Positions 23,475 to 36,193 of a stretch of 64,000 nucleotides of DNA are shown one piece after another. This DNA is from Leptodontidium sp. MPI-SDFR-AT-0119 (Eukaryota > Ascomycota > Leotiomycetes > Helotiales > Leptodontidiaceae). Where the stretch lies: NCBI GenBank assembly GCA_020726505.1, contig JAHLEZ010000033.1:434001-498000 (forward strand), read 5' to 3'. A program made the translations under genes and the position numbers. Position 1 is the first letter of the stretch; the number at the start of each line of letters is the position of its first letter. The notes under the pieces were generated by a model. The model saw nothing but the letters and a program-made list of their open reading frames with translations. It was not told the origin of the DNA and made no database searches.

Positions 23475-23628
23475 GTCACATTTTGACTATTTACATGCCT
23501 CACTCTTCTAAAGGCAGAGTGAGAGTAGGTTTATATACATGAGAGAGAGCTTCGAGAGCTTTCCATGTGTTTACAAATCAAGGCTTCTAGAGCCTTCGGC
23601 ATTCACGTGACTCTTGGATCACATGAAA
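23475..23628. repeat. possible copia-type LTR, about 155 bp
   Basis: On the minus strand this reads TGTTGGATTTCATGTGATCC at its start, has a TATATAAACC box, and ends near TCAAAATGTGACA. Just before it on that strand is GATCAAGGGGGCG, a good polypurine tract, which would make it a minus-strand 3' LTR. No partner LTR was found, so this is tentative. Confidence 0.4.
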
Positions 23629-23699
23629 TCCAACACGCCCCCTTGATCTAAGCATCCTCCAACTCGATATCAAGACGACAAAACGACGGCTTTACAGCT

Positions 23700-23945
23700 G
23701 TCTAAATAGCTCTGGCTCTATCCCTTGGCTTGGGCTTTAGCTCTGGCCTTTGGTTCTGGCTCTAGCTCAATGGCTCTGGCTCTGACCTATGTGTCCCTTG
23801 GTTCTGGCTCTAGCTCTGGCCTTTAGTTCTGACTTTGGCTCAAGGCTCTAGTTCTGACCTTTGTCCCTTGGCTCTAGCTCTAGTTCTGGCTCTTTGGCTC
23901 TAACTCTGGCTCTAGCACGGGCTCTGTAGCTCTGGCTCTTCTATT
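23700..23945. repeat. degenerate minisatellite rich in TCTGGC and GGCTCT
   Basis: Blocks such as GGCTCTGGCTCT, TTTGGCTCT and TAGCTCTGGC repeat irregularly for about 240 bp. The array has no continuous reading frame on either strand. Confidence 0.8.
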
Positions 23946-24599
23946 CATTCGTCTTTTGCTTTATATTTAACAAGGTAGCTATTTCTCCGGTTCTTATTTC
24001 TCTAGGAGACCGACTCCTACTAGTTTAAAGAGGGCAGTCTTCTTGTGACTAAATAGGTCTCCTATTATCGTAGGGAATCACGGCTTTAGTTAACGATAGG
24101 GAGCTCTACTAGAAGGACATACAATAGAGGAAGAGAGATCTTACTCGAATTGCTACTATGTGAAAATAAGTGAGCTAATTAAAAGAGAAGAAGCGTAGTA
24201 AGTGAACACGTAATTAGAGACAAAGTAGATTACTTACTTACTTAAGAGAAGAGCTATAAGGGCTCTTTAGTAGTTATATATAATATTAGCTTCTCTAGAA
24301 GCTTCGACGATTACGTAATCGATTACGTGGCTCTTACGGACTACGTAATCGAATACGAGAGTAATTTCCGGTCCGCGTAAGCAGTGGAGATTACTCCGGC
24401 TATTCTCGCGTAGAATCGGCACGAGTTACCGAAGTCAAAATCTAACATAGATCGCGAGCTTACCCTCTAATTAAGGATCAAGAAGTAAGAAATAACAAAC
24501 GAGTATTTAAGGTACTCTCTAGAGTTTATATTAGTTATCTTATTAGTTACGTTACTAGTAATATATATAAGATCTAAGTATTAATTTTACACTAAGTCA
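23946..24599. other. AT-rich sequence, no gene seen
   Basis: Probably the leader and gag portion of the copia relic that follows, but too decayed to support a call. Confidence 0.4.
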
Positions 24600-27230
24600 T
24601 TATCTCACAGAATATAACCTTCGACGAGAACGTCTTCTTTAACTTAGCCAAGCACGAGAAACAGGCCGGCTAGCTCGTTTCTAAAGCCAAAGACGTAATA
24701 GAAGCTATCGAGGAAGACAAGATTTAAGATATTAAATCAATCCTTAAGGAAATTAGACTATTTAATATAGACTTAATAGAAACTAGAGCTTTCGAAGAGT
24801 TAAGCGGTACTCTTAGCCTCCTAAACTCAGGGGTAATAGAGAAAGTAAATTTACTATAAACTTAAAGAAGTCTTAGACTTTAGTCTCTAAAGAGTATACT
24901 ACTTCTAATTTAAAGCTCTAATGTCTCTTAAATGCCTCCTATAGATTTAACCGCAAATGAACTACCCCGTGCGAGTATACCTCTGCCTAAAGAAAGTACT
25001 AGTATGCCCGTAACTACTATATTAAAGAATTGTACTTATTTATAAGTAGTAATTCTAGTATATATTCCCCTTACTATAATAAAAGAAGCCCTTACTTAAG
25101 TAGTAAATAAAGCCCCCGCGTATATAAGTGAACTAATAGTACTCGCCACAGATAAAGCCTCTCTCACAAAATTAAGTGAAAATAAACTAAGTAAATTAGA
25201 ATTAAAGAGGCCTCTTTAATTAAGAAAAAGTGCTAATTAAAACTAAAAGGAACTTAACCTTAACACAAGAGTGATTGAATCGCCGGAGCTTCTTTAAGAG
25301 TAAGTAAACCGCTGTGAAAAGGAGCGTATAATTAACGTAAAAGTAATCAAATTACTAAAGTTAATCTATTGATTCTTGTAATTATAAGTTTTATAAAGAT
25401 AATATAAAGCGTAGAAACGATCGATTCTACTTAGGCAATCCCTAAGTATTTTAATACCTCTTTTATAACTCTTTATTTATTTAAAGATCAAGGGGGTAAA
25501 GAGCTTACTATACTATACAGTGTAATCCTTGTAGTAATTCTTCTTAAATTAAAGGAAGCGAAGAAGACTTTAGTACTAGACTTTAGCTTAAGTACTTTAA
25601 AAACAGAACTACTTCGAGTTCATTAGAAAGACACTCTAAAAGAGCTAAGGTCTTAGAAGGATTTAGTAGATTATTAATTCGGAGAGTAGTTCAAGGCCGA
25701 CGTAAAGCTTAAAATCAAAAACCTAGAATCTAGAAACTATTAGAGAGTTATACAGGAAACCGAAACTAAATTAGTAAAGCTTATGCTATTAATGTGGGTT
25801 TTTACTTATAAGGAGGCTCTAAATAGTTATATTTCTCGATACTAATTAAGGCTAGTAGTACGAGGCGACCTCTAAGACAAGACTACTGTGCTCTCAACGT
25901 ACGCTACAACCCTCGTATCAAAGAGTTTCCGATTAATTATGGCTCTAGCCGCGTATTTTAACTTAGAAATATAGTAATTCGACGTTATTAATACATTTAT
26001 TAATGCGGTTCAGAGTAAAGATTCGCCACTAGTCTTATGCCAGCTACTAAACAGCTATCGCTCTTATAGCCTATATATTGAGGTTAATCGAGTACTATAC
26101 GGCATAAGAGACTCTCCTTCTCTATAGTATAAGGAGTTCACTAAGACTTTTATATAACTCTATTTAATTACAAGTAAGGAAGAACCCTATATGTTTTTCG
26201 ATTAAAAGAGAAAGATATTTGTGTTATTCTTTATAGACAATATTTTAGTCCTTTATTATAAGAACGATTCACTTTAGCCAAAGTTATAATTACTAGAATT
26301 TATTAAGTATATAAACTTCGCGAGATAGAGACAGTAGACTAGTTCCTTAGAGTTAAGATTATTAAGAATTAAGTATAAAGAATAATCTCTCTTATTTACG
26401 ACATATATATTAAGAAGATCACTAATAAATTCAGTTTAACGACATTATTACTAAAGAGAACACTACTTCTAAGAGTCGAGCTCACTAAATATAAAGGCAT
26501 TACTCCCTTTAGTTAAGTAAAGGAGTACTAAGAAAAGGTCAGATTAGTACTTTACTTGGCAATTCTTATTAGACCCGATATTATATATACAGCTTCGCGA
26601 CTGTCTTACTTCTTAATAAACCCAAGCGAAGAGTATATTAAGGCTATAAATTAAACTATTAAATACCTTTAAAGCACCTAATACTTAGCGATTTAATACT
26701 TAATAAACTAATAAGAAATTCAATTATTTATTACTTCAGATACCTCTTTTGCCGACGATGCCGAGACTCGACGATCATCCTAAGGCTTTATTACTACTCT
26801 CTTCGGAGGCGTTTTTAATTAGAAAGCTAGTTTACAAGTTATAGTTACTACTTTAACTACTAAAGTAGAGTTACTAAGAGTCAAAAGAACTACTAAGGTA
26901 ATAATAGTACTTAAAAGGCTATTTATAGAGATCCTTCTTAAGTTAAGAGAAGTTTAAAAAATCTACTATAATAATAAGTAAATAATTCGACTAATTATTA
27001 GTAAAGGCGAGCGAATTATAATAAAGTTACGTCACATTAATATTTAAAATATATAACTTTAGTAAGAGTACTTTAAGGGGACTTTTAAGATTACTTATTT
27101 ATTTACGACAGAGATACTAGTAAATAGACTTACTAAGAACCTTACTCGTTAATAATTCGATTATTTCTAAGCTCTTCTGAACCTGAAAGACGTCAAAGCG
27201 CAGATTTCTACGACTCTATAACTCTCTTAA
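24600..27230 (+). pseudogene. Ty1/copia pol, RIP-decayed
   Basis: The plus strand reads as a copia polyprotein with stops throughout. An upstream linker (TFDENVFFNLAKHEKQAG) lies near 24608. The reverse transcriptase begins near 25862 with RGDLQDKTTVLSTYATTLA and includes FDVINTFINAV. Its catalytic box FFIDNILVLYY near 26230 replaces the usual YVDDI. RNase H follows near 26748 (TSDTSFADDAETRRSS). The C-terminus lies near 27220. The order RT then RNase H at the 3' end is that of copia. The element lacks recognised LTRs. A different copia element (27590-35227) is inserted just downstream. Confidence 0.8.
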
Positions 27231-27452
27231 TCTTCCTTTCGTAAATCGTCCTTTTGATTTAACTTATATTCTTTTAAATTATATATTTCCTTTATTTCTT
27301 ATATTTTTATTACTTATTTCGAGTATATTACAAGAGCTATAATGTTCACTTTAAGTTTCCTTTGTTAAAGTAGTGTTATTAGGGTGGCTAGCCTTCAAAA
27401 TCCGCCCTTTACTACTACTAGGGCTATTTCTAGGAATCTAAACCTCTTAAAG

Positions 27453-27578
27453 CAAATATAAAGGGGTAACTTAGTTATTTAGGGGTTCTTAAGCCTTGCC
27501 TTATATAAAAATAGCACAACGTAACGTAAGCTCGTAAATATAAGGGGTAACTTAGTTATATAAGGGTTCCTAAGCCCC
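27453..27578. repeat. direct duplication, about 45-bp blocks 80 bp apart
   Basis: AAATATAAAGGGGTAACTTA with following sequence at 27453-27498 is repeated at 27533-27578. It lies directly before the target site of the copia element at 27590. Confidence 0.75.
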
Positions 27579-27589
27579 AGAAGTACATT

Positions 27590-27772
27590 TGTGGTGCAGA
27601 AGTGGAGTAGAGCCTTGCGATTAACGTAGGTTAAATTAAAGTGCTTAATTATTATCTAGAATATATAAGGAAATCAAGGGAACACGTTATTCTCTTAAAA
27701 GCGGTATAATATAACAGAAACTATATCTAGCGTAGCGCACAGTTAACCGAGCATTAGCCCGTGCCTATGACA
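27590..27772 (-). repeat. copia 3' LTR, 183 bp
   Basis: Plus-strand start TGTGGTGCAGAAGTGG, end near CCTATGACA. It has lost two bases relative to the other copies near its end. It matches the LTRs at 35043, 38868 and 56897. Confidence 0.9.
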
Positions 27773-28040
27773 CACCCCCCAGCCAAGTGACAATAGTAAG
27801 CCACTAGTATTATAGTTAGCTGTATTAAGCAAGAGTAACATAAAACTAAACGATTAGGCTATAACTATTCTTATACTACTAAGTTAAGTAAATAACCGTT
27901 CTATTTAAAGTGGCGTATCCCCTACTTGATTCTTAATCTTATAACTTCTCTATAATACATATAAATTGACCTTTCGATCTACTAACTAATTAACTAATTA
28001 ATAATTAATCAACTAATTAATAAATCAATTAATTGATATT

Positions 28041-28975
28041 ATAAGTGTATTAAGGCTAATCGTTTGACTGCTATTATAAGTTATTAAGTTGATTTTTATT
28101 AAGTTAATCGTTAATTTTAGGGCTGTGTATCGATTTAAATCTTACTAATTATAATAGGCGAAAAAGAAGAAGGATACTAAGAAGGCTCTAAAGGCTGCTT
28201 CTACTCTAAAGAGAGTTACTGCGGCTGCTCCTGTTACTTGTGCTTGTACTCCTCGTATTAAGGGAGCTAAGTGTGCGGTTATTTATTTAAGTTATATTAA
28301 TAGTGCCTTCTAAATTAAAAGCACCGGCGAGTACTTTAATATTATTAGTCGGGGTACTCGCTACTTTACGTGCGCCTTAGGCCACTCTTATAAGGTTACT
28401 CCCGCTATTACTTAAGCCCCCTTTGTCGTCTATAAGGCGGCGTTATTAAATAATACTAGAGAGAAGGTAAATTCCTTAGTTACTCTCCTTTTTAGTGTGT
28501 AATTACTAATTTCTTTAGGAGCTTGAGTGATTAAGAGCTCCGGTTTTTGCGGCCCTTAAGAGTCACGTTGTTATTAGTGGAGCTGCCGGTGGAGTAACTG
28601 GCTTTACTAGTCGTGCTTTAGGTGCGGCCTCGGCTGCTCTTTACGTCGATTCCTCCTCTGAATTAGAGGGTAATAAAGAGACTCCTTTAGGAGTATCTCT
28701 AGCTTCTCTTACTACTCCTGCGGCTGCTTCTCTTGCTACTCCTGCGGCTGCTGCTCTTATTATAGTTGTAAGTGGAGCTAGTAGAGTTACTATTGCGGCC
28801 GCTGGTGTTAGTACTAGTCTTACTACTTTTCGGGCTATAATAGCTAATAAGCCTCGTGGAGTTGCTCTTATACTAAAGTAAGAGGCTTAGGCTACTTGTG
28901 TTAAGAAGCTTATTAAAGTAATTACTATTGCGTTAAGTGACTTAGTTCAGGAGATTTTAGGCCTTTTAATTAAAT
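28041..28975 (+). pseudogene. antisense accessory ORF of the copia element, copy 1 (with intron relic)
   Basis: This frame lies between the end of pol and the 3' LTR, on the strand opposite to pol. Its counterpart in the second copy is at 57351-58284. The start codon equivalent is ATA (28041), and a 22-bp deletion removes part of the first exon. The intron equivalent, 28076-28157, is 82 bp. Its donor GT has become AT, while branch-site-like TACTAAT and acceptor TAATAG are kept. Exon 2 starts at 28158 with a Lys-rich stretch (AKKKKDTKKALKAA). SYINSAF, then STGEYFN, then a Cys/His segment CALGHSYKV follow, and later an Ala/Thr/Ser-rich region. Several stops and a net one-base shift make it dead. 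Function is unknown. Confidence 0.65.
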
Positions 28976-29289
28976 AAATTACTCTCTTTTATGTGAGGCG
29001 AGGCTTAAGAACCTTTAAATAACTAAGTATCCCTTTATAATTTACTTACGTTACGTTACTTTTACTATAGAAACGAATAACTGTAGAGAGTAATTGAATC
29101 TTTTAAATGCCGTGAATTTCACCCCTAAGCTTAATTACTCTCTAAGTAAATAAAATAGTAAGAGAATTTATAAAGGAATAATAAATATATAAGAAAATAC
29201 TCTTATAATAAAGGAAAAGTAAAGAACGTATATAAAGGCCTACTTTAAAGTGAGGGCTCTATAGTGAGTTGCTCTAGTTGAGTACGAAT

Positions 29290-32200
29290 ATTCACTAAGT
29301 TAATAAGAGTAATAAAATTCTCAAATTTCTATTGAGAGAGGTTTTTTATAAGTCTATTAGCGGGCATATAACTTATAGGCAAATATTCGATTGAAAAAGT
29401 GCCCTTTTGAAACTCCTAGCGTAATTATATATTCTAAATATTAACGTGGCGTAACTTAATAAAAATACACTGATTTTCCCTAACGATTAACTATATTGTT
29501 TATTAATTATTATAAAAGATCCTCTAAATTTCTCTTAACTTAAGACGTAACTCCCGAAAGAAACGCTATAAAGTTATAATCTCTTTAATTATACGCTTAA
29601 CGCCTAAAAGCTTAACTTGTGTAGTCGAAGTAATAATTATATCTTGTAAGGCCGCTCTTTATAAGATTAAACCTCTAAAAAGTATTATAATATAACTATT
29701 AGAAGAGTGCTTAGTATTAAGATCGTCTATAAATAAAGTATCTAAAGTTATAATGAGTTAAGAGTCGCGTAGCTTATAATTATAGGTGATCGCTAAAAAT
29801 TAGGTTCTAAAGAGGTAACGAATAGTCTAATTAACTGCCGTAAGGTGCTCTAAAGAGGGGTTAGTCAAGAAGTGAGAAAGTCTTAAAGCTGTAAACGTAA
29901 CGTCTGCGCGTAATATAATTATTATATAGAGTATTAAGTTAACCTTCTCTTAATACTCCTTGATTTAAGCTAGGGTTACTTGCCCTTAATTCTTTAGTAA
30001 CTTAACTTAAAGTAATAAAGTACTTAGGCAATTTCTATTTACTAAGTCAAATCACAAAGTAACCTTTTAAATATAGGTGTCGTGTATTAGAGAAATAATC
30101 TTTACTTAACGATTTCTAATAACGCGAACACTTAAAAACTACTTTATTAGTTCTCCTCTAGTGAGCTCGTATACCGTATTTAAGCCGTTAATTATAGGTT
30201 AAGCGTCTTTAAGGGCTAAAGCGTAGTATAACACTTAAATATCGTCGATATAAAAGATAATAAAGACTAAGCGTTACTCGTTTATAAAGATATAAGGCTT
30301 CTCTTTACAGGGGATTAACCTTAACTTTGACAAAGTTCTAATAAAGTCTCCGTACTATAGTACTAGCGAGTCTCTGAGTTTATAAAGTATACGATTAACT
30401 TCTACTATTATGCCGTCTTATTTAAATCCGTTTAGTAAGTAGTAACGTACGCGAGTACTCGATTCGCTTTGTTTAGTGTTAATAAAGGCGTTAATAACAT
30501 TAAATTAAATCATCTCTAAATTAAATTAAGCTACTATTGCTATAGCGGTCTTAAAAGAATAAGTAACTAAGGTGGCCGTATATATTAAGAGAATTAACGT
30601 TTTAGGTTATAAATCCCCTCTAATAACAACTCGCGAGTAATACCTAGTCAAATACCTTAAAGAATCGACTTTAGCGTGAAATACTTATTTTAATAGTATT
30701 AGTTATTTAATAGTAAAGCTTTATTTAACGACTCTCTAGTAATTACGCGACTTTAAGTTAGTGATTTCTTTAATTACGTCGGCTCAGAAGTGCTCTCTTA
30801 AAGGGTAATCCTTAAGGTCTCTTTAATTTAATAAGTCCTTTAGTAATTAAGATTAGTATATTCGTAGGAGATTAACTAGTTGTCGAATTTCGACATTTTT
30901 AAGAATAAACGCTAAAATAATAACGTAAATTACGCTTAAGTCTTTCCCGTCTCTTCGCACTAGTTCTTAACTAAGCTAAAAGGTCCTTAGAAAGTCCTTT
31001 AAATACTCACGGTTACTTGACGGGTTTAACGATTTTATAATTAACTCTTTAATAGTTGTAGTGTAAACGCTTCGATTCGGTTTTATTATCTTATTACTAA
31101 CTCGAGTCTTTCGACCGTCACTAGTTACTTGATCTTCTACTCTCTTCCTTTATAGAAGTTTAAGTAAGTTATTATTAATTAAGGCTAAAAGTAATAAGTG
31201 TTATTTTATATTTAATTCTTCCCTTAAGTCTAATAAGTTAAGATGCTCCTTATACTTTATTACTTAAGGCAGAGCTTCTAATTACTTAGGGCCGGCACTT
31301 TAAGTAAGTACTCCCTGACGCTTAAGACTGCGCTTTTAGTTATATAGCCCTTAAGAGTATATAATAACTTATAGTATTAATTAGCGCTTAGCTCCTATAT
31401 TTCTCTTAAAGTTTAATACGCTACGTAAGATATCTCTCTTAGTTATACTCTAAGACACTAATTGTCTTGATTTGTTGACTCGTTTTGAGACTTAATTAAG
31501 GTGTTCGTGAGTAAGAAGTCTAATACTCTTCCTTAGTTATTTTACCCTTAAGTTTTTATTAACGAGTTCTATTAATCTTAACTTTTTTAGGGGCAGTATT
31601 AATTACTTTACCCCTATAGTTAAAAGTTTAAGTAAAGGCTATAATACCCCTAATATTATAAACTCAGTAGTTTTTATAGAACTTATTACTTAGCTTAGTT
31701 ATTCCTTTTCTAAGGTGGTACTTATTATTAATTCTAGTATATTAAGTGCGCTCAGTCGATTGATTATATCGGTTCTAGCGTCTTAGGGTCCCTCCTCTTC
31801 TTCTAGTATTTCAGTAAGATCTCTCAATATTAAGCGCGGCTAGCCGACCGCTCTTTCCACGTTTAAAGAGCCCGAATAAAAGAGGGATTCGTTAAAAGCA
31901 ACGTTCCGAGTCACTATTACACGCTATAATTAAGGTACTTAGACCCTGTATATATTAGACGAGACGTATCTTACTAAGTATCTAAGGTACGCTCTTAGGT
32001 TAACTTTAAATACTCTCTTTTATTAAAGAGCCTCTTAGTCCTTAATTATAAGGTAGACTCTACAGCCGTACGCCTATATATTACTCTAGTCAGGTTATAT
32101 ATTAGTGTTGAGCTTCTAAATAAGCTTAGGGTCGTAATACTGAAAATATTGCTTAAATTAGGCGTGGAAGATCTCATTTAGACTCTTAAAGCCTTTTCAA

Positions 32201-33960
32201 GTAGCCGGACTTATGTTATAAAGAGTAATTGCCACTATAACTACTTCTGTTTAAAGCTCCTCTAGTAAGTTTATTAAAAGGCGTATCTTAATAAACTTTT
32301 CAATGATTTCCTTACCTACGCGCTTAGTTCCCCTATTAAGTTAGTACGTATATAAAGGGGTACCCTTAATATTAATACTATTCTCTATACACTACTTTTC
32401 GTACTCGGTTGATTTATTAATTCTTATAACCGAAGTATTATTATCTTGGCGTATTTTGCAAATCGAGAGTCCGAATTAACGTCTCGTTTACGCCTTAAAT
32501 AATTTAAGAGCTCCTAAGACAGCAATTAACCCTTTATTTTTTAAGAACTATTTATAGAATTTCTTATTGTATTAGTCTTTAACTAATAAGAGCTAGTTGT
32601 TTTTATTAAATCCGACGGGAAGTCGAATAAGTCCCAAGAAATATAATAAAAAGGCTAAGTAGTTATTCTCTCTGAAGGTCTTTAACTAACGACTTACTGC
32701 GCGACAGTTAAAGAGTACTCTTTATACTCAATTTAAGTAGTGCCTAAGATCTCGACGTTACGTACATTTTTGACGAAATTCTTTAACGCTTCTTTCCTTA
32801 AGTGCCTTGCTCGTAAGTGCTATAACTTAGCGTCGTCTAGCCGCGGTCTTAAATATCGTCGACTTAATTAAAAGCCTTACTAGATACTCCTTTAAAGCGT
32901 AGGGAATATTAAAAAGGTATAAGTTAGGCGAATTAGAGAGTTAGGAGTTATTATAAGAGCTAAAGAGTAATTGAAAGGCTTGTATTTAAAGAAAGTTAAG
33001 TTAAACTGTCGCTCTAATTACTTTAATATAATACTTTTCTTAGCTAATCTTACACGTAACGTATAATCTAACTTATTATATTAAACTCCTGCCTGTAATA
33101 AATAAGCCTCCGAAATAATATTAATATTAAACCCTTTAACGACAGCGACGTTAGAGAGCCTTAAGTCTTTAGTGTTTAGTCTATTAGGGCTATAGAGAGC
33201 ACCCTTAAAAACACGAGTACTTCGGCCTTTAATTATAAGGCTCGACGTTCCGGCTTTAATACTATCGTCATTAGTTAATTTGACAAAGGTCTTAGGCTCT
33301 AGTAAAGTAACTGAATTAACTAAATAAGTGGCAGCGCCGTTATTAAGTAAAGTGCTCTCTAAGAGCGGGTGTCGATTTATATTGATAGTAGCGTAGATTC
33401 TTGAGGTAACGAGAGCCTTATTAAGTAACTCCGGACTAATTATATATATATTAATATTGCCGGGATACTTTAGTAACTCTAAGGCTTTTACTAAGGTTGT
33501 CGGAGAAGACGAGGAGTTTTCGGAGGTTGTTCCCTTAGTAATTTCCTTTACTACTACTTGTCTTTACCTTTTCTTGCCGATTACTTATTTAAAGTCGGGA
33601 AACTCCTTTTTAAGCTTAATTTAGGTTTCCTTGATTTCCTCTATAGACCGTAAGTTACGTAGTTTGTCCTTAATTAAGCCGTCGTAGTAATATCGAAGTC
33701 TATAACACTTGATCACTTTGTATTAGTAAGAGCTCACTTTATAAGGGCAAGTGTTAATTAAGGTATTTAGCGAAAGAGTCCTTAGTACTAATAGTACTCC
33801 TAGAGTATCTAATCTCCCTCTAAGTGTAACGTACAATCTAATTATCTTATTTCTTCTAATAGTCGTAAAAGAGTCTTCGTTAAGCGCCAATAACTAATTA
33901 ACGTATTAAAGTAACGTGTACTTATGAACAACCTTAAGAGTATTATCTCTAAGGACCTCA
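29290..33960 (-). pseudogene. copia pol of the complete element (protease, integrase, RT, RNase H)
   Basis: The minus strand gives the copia order. A protease-like segment lies near 33330 (LLNNGAATYLVNS). A GAG-pre-integrase region with RHLRKEALKNFVKN lies near 32810. Integrase follows. Reverse transcriptase with KLRDSLVL and the catalytic box FYIDDI lies near 30240. RNase H ends near 29290 with YLPISYMPANRLIKNLS. Dozens of stops interrupt the frame, nearly all explainable as C-to-T or G-to-A changes. Gag should lie at about 33960-35000 but is too decayed for me to delimit. Confidence 0.8.
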
Positions 33961-35042
33961 GACAATCGTTCGCGGGCCTATTTAAGTACGAGCTTCTCTT
34001 ACATTACCTTAATAAAGTTAATAATCGCTAAGGGGCCCTTAACGTCTAAAATGTCGTATAATAGAGTATCTTAATAAGTTAATTACTACTCTTAAATCCA
34101 CACCTTAAGATTAACCTGTCTTATTTTAATAATTTTAAGCTTCTCTTTGTATTTAACTTAAGCTTTAGTGATATTACTTATTTCTAAAAGGGCGTAATCT
34201 CTCTTTAATACCTTAAGGAGCATTTATAAAGTCTAAGATCGTGGGTTATTCGGTTCGTCTATTATCTTGTTAAGTTACTCTTTTACTCTTTATTCCTCCT
34301 TAATTTTATACTCCTAAATAATACTTTAGTAAATCGTAAGATTAACTGTCTCTTAAATCCACTTATATATTACTTTATAAGCTCAAGCCTTTTCTGACTA
34401 TTATACGTGTTTAATAATATATTCCCTTATTAAGGTAGTATATATTAAAGTAACTATAGTAACGTTAAATAATATAAGAGGTATTATACTTAGTTTAAGT
34501 CCCTTAAGTTTAAGTACTCGTTAATCTCTATTTTACTTTACTTACTCCTTAAAGTTAAAATCGAAAGCCTCCTTGTCTTATTATGCCTTCACTTAATTAA
34601 TCGTTTATACTTAAGGCTCGTTTTCGAGGATATTTAAAGTAACTAGTAATTCTGAATTAACTGACGTCTATACTTTATAGAAGATATAAAAGGATTTAAA
34701 GGCTTAGTACTATAAAGTCTAGGTTTACTTGTCGTAGTTAAGCGGCGTTTAATTATTAGAAGAGGAGACTGAAGTTAAGTCTACTATAGCGAAGAGAGGG
34801 TTACTCTCTTAAGGGTTTAGTGGATTTATTAAAGAAAAAAAGAGAATATCGAGTACAAGTACTTGATTTACCCTTTTCTAAAGAGGTTAAAGGGAAATAG
34901 TAGTGTAAACTACACTTATTAATAAGTGGAAAACGCCGACGTTGTTCGTTACTTATTAATCTTACGTTAATAGCTCTACTTAAATCTATAAAGTACAGAA
35001 GGAAGAATACTAACTTAATAGCTTCGTCACGGGGCTTATAAC

Positions 35043-35227
35043 TGTAGTATAGAAGTAGAATAAAGCCTTGCGATTAACGTAAGTTAAATTAAAGTACTCA
35101 ATTGTTATTTAAAATATATAAGGAAATCAAGGGAATACGTTATTCTCCTAAAAGCGGTATAACATAGCAGAAACTATATCCAGCGTAGCGCACAGCTAAC
35201 CGAGCATCAGCCCGTGCCTGCACGACA
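35043..35227 (-). repeat. copia 5' LTR, 185 bp
   Basis: The plus-strand sequence starts TGTAGTATAGAAGTAG and ends CCTGCACGACA at 35227, directly followed by the target repeat ACATT. Relative to the 56897 copy it shows mostly transitions. As the 5' LTR of a minus-strand element it would hold the promoter. Confidence 0.9.
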
Positions 35228-35232
35228 ACATT

Positions 35233-36190
35233 ACTACCGCTTATAAGCGCCTGTCCTCCTCTAGCTCTAGAGTTATTTAGAGAGTAGCCCGGTATTAGTT
35301 AAAAAACTTCTAGAGTTAATGAGTTTAATAAAAGAGTTCTTATAATTACTTACATTTTAAGGCTCGTTTACCTTAATCGCCTTAATAAGACGAGTGGCGA
35401 AGGAAGCCACCTTAGTAAAATAAGGGACACATTTGTGCCTAAAAGAGTACTAAAAGTACTAAGTACTGCGCTTAATAGTATTCTCCTAATAAACGCTAAG
35501 TAATAAATTATCCTTTCCCTTCTTGCCTCTAAGGGCTAAATAAGCGTAGTACTAGTAAGGCACTACGCGGCGCGCGTTAGTAACAGGAACCGACTTCTTC
35601 TTCTTAGTCTCGGCGGCCTCACTAGAGGAGCTAATAAAGTCAGCGGGGGAGGAGAGCGTAGTAAGGGCCGTAAAGGGCTCTCCTTAGCCTCCGGCAAAGG
35701 AGGAACTTAACTCTATAGAGGGAGTAAGTGAACTCTAACCCTAAGGAGAAGGAATTCCTAAAGAAAAGGGAAGGGGAGGGATTTAACTTAAAATATCGTT
35801 TAAAGTGTACTCTTAAATATCCGCGAGTACACTAATTACAGCGGAGCGCTTAGAGGCGGCGGCAGGGGAGGAGGGGCTAGCGGGGACACGAGCCGGAATA
35901 ATACTAACGTCAGAAGAGATCTATTTATTATAATTAGCCCTTATAAATTTAGTTTCACAATTAGCCAGCTAAATGCCGACTCTTTAACTTCGATTATTAC
36001 ACTAAGGGAATACTACTTAACTTACGGAAGACATTATTATTATTATTGTTATTAAGGTTAAAGTTAAAGTTAATGTTAAAGTTATTATTATTATTAAAGG
36101 AAAATTTATAAATAAAAACAAACTCTTGTGTTACTAAATATTATTTTCCCGTCTTCTTTTAGCCTAACGTGGTCGCTTCACAGTTAGGGG
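35233..36190. other. decayed repeat sequence with TTA/AAG microsatellite, no gene seen
   Basis: This is the continuation of the sequence into which the copia element inserted. It includes a GC-richer block at 35560-35920 with no open frame. A low-complexity run of ATTATT and GTTAAA units lies at 36035-36105. It ends in GTTAGGGGGTG at about 36184, a polypurine-like tract before the next LTR-like start. Confidence 0.45.
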
Positions 36191-36193
36191 GTG

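Larger units (their letters stand above)
27590..35227 (-). mobile_element. complete Ty1/copia retrotransposon, 7638 bp, RIP-decayed
   Basis: Two LTRs of about 185 bp (27590-27772 and 35043-35227) bound the element. It is flanked by the 5-bp direct repeat ACATT at 27585-27589 and 35228-35232, a canonical target duplication. On its own strand the LTR starts TGTCGTGCAGGCACGGGC and ends CTTCTGCACCACA. Pol runs on the minus strand, so 35043-35227 is the 5' LTR. The internal part of about 7.3 kb is long for copia because it carries an extra reading frame on the opposite strand near the 3' LTR. A second copy begins at 56897. Confidence 0.9.
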
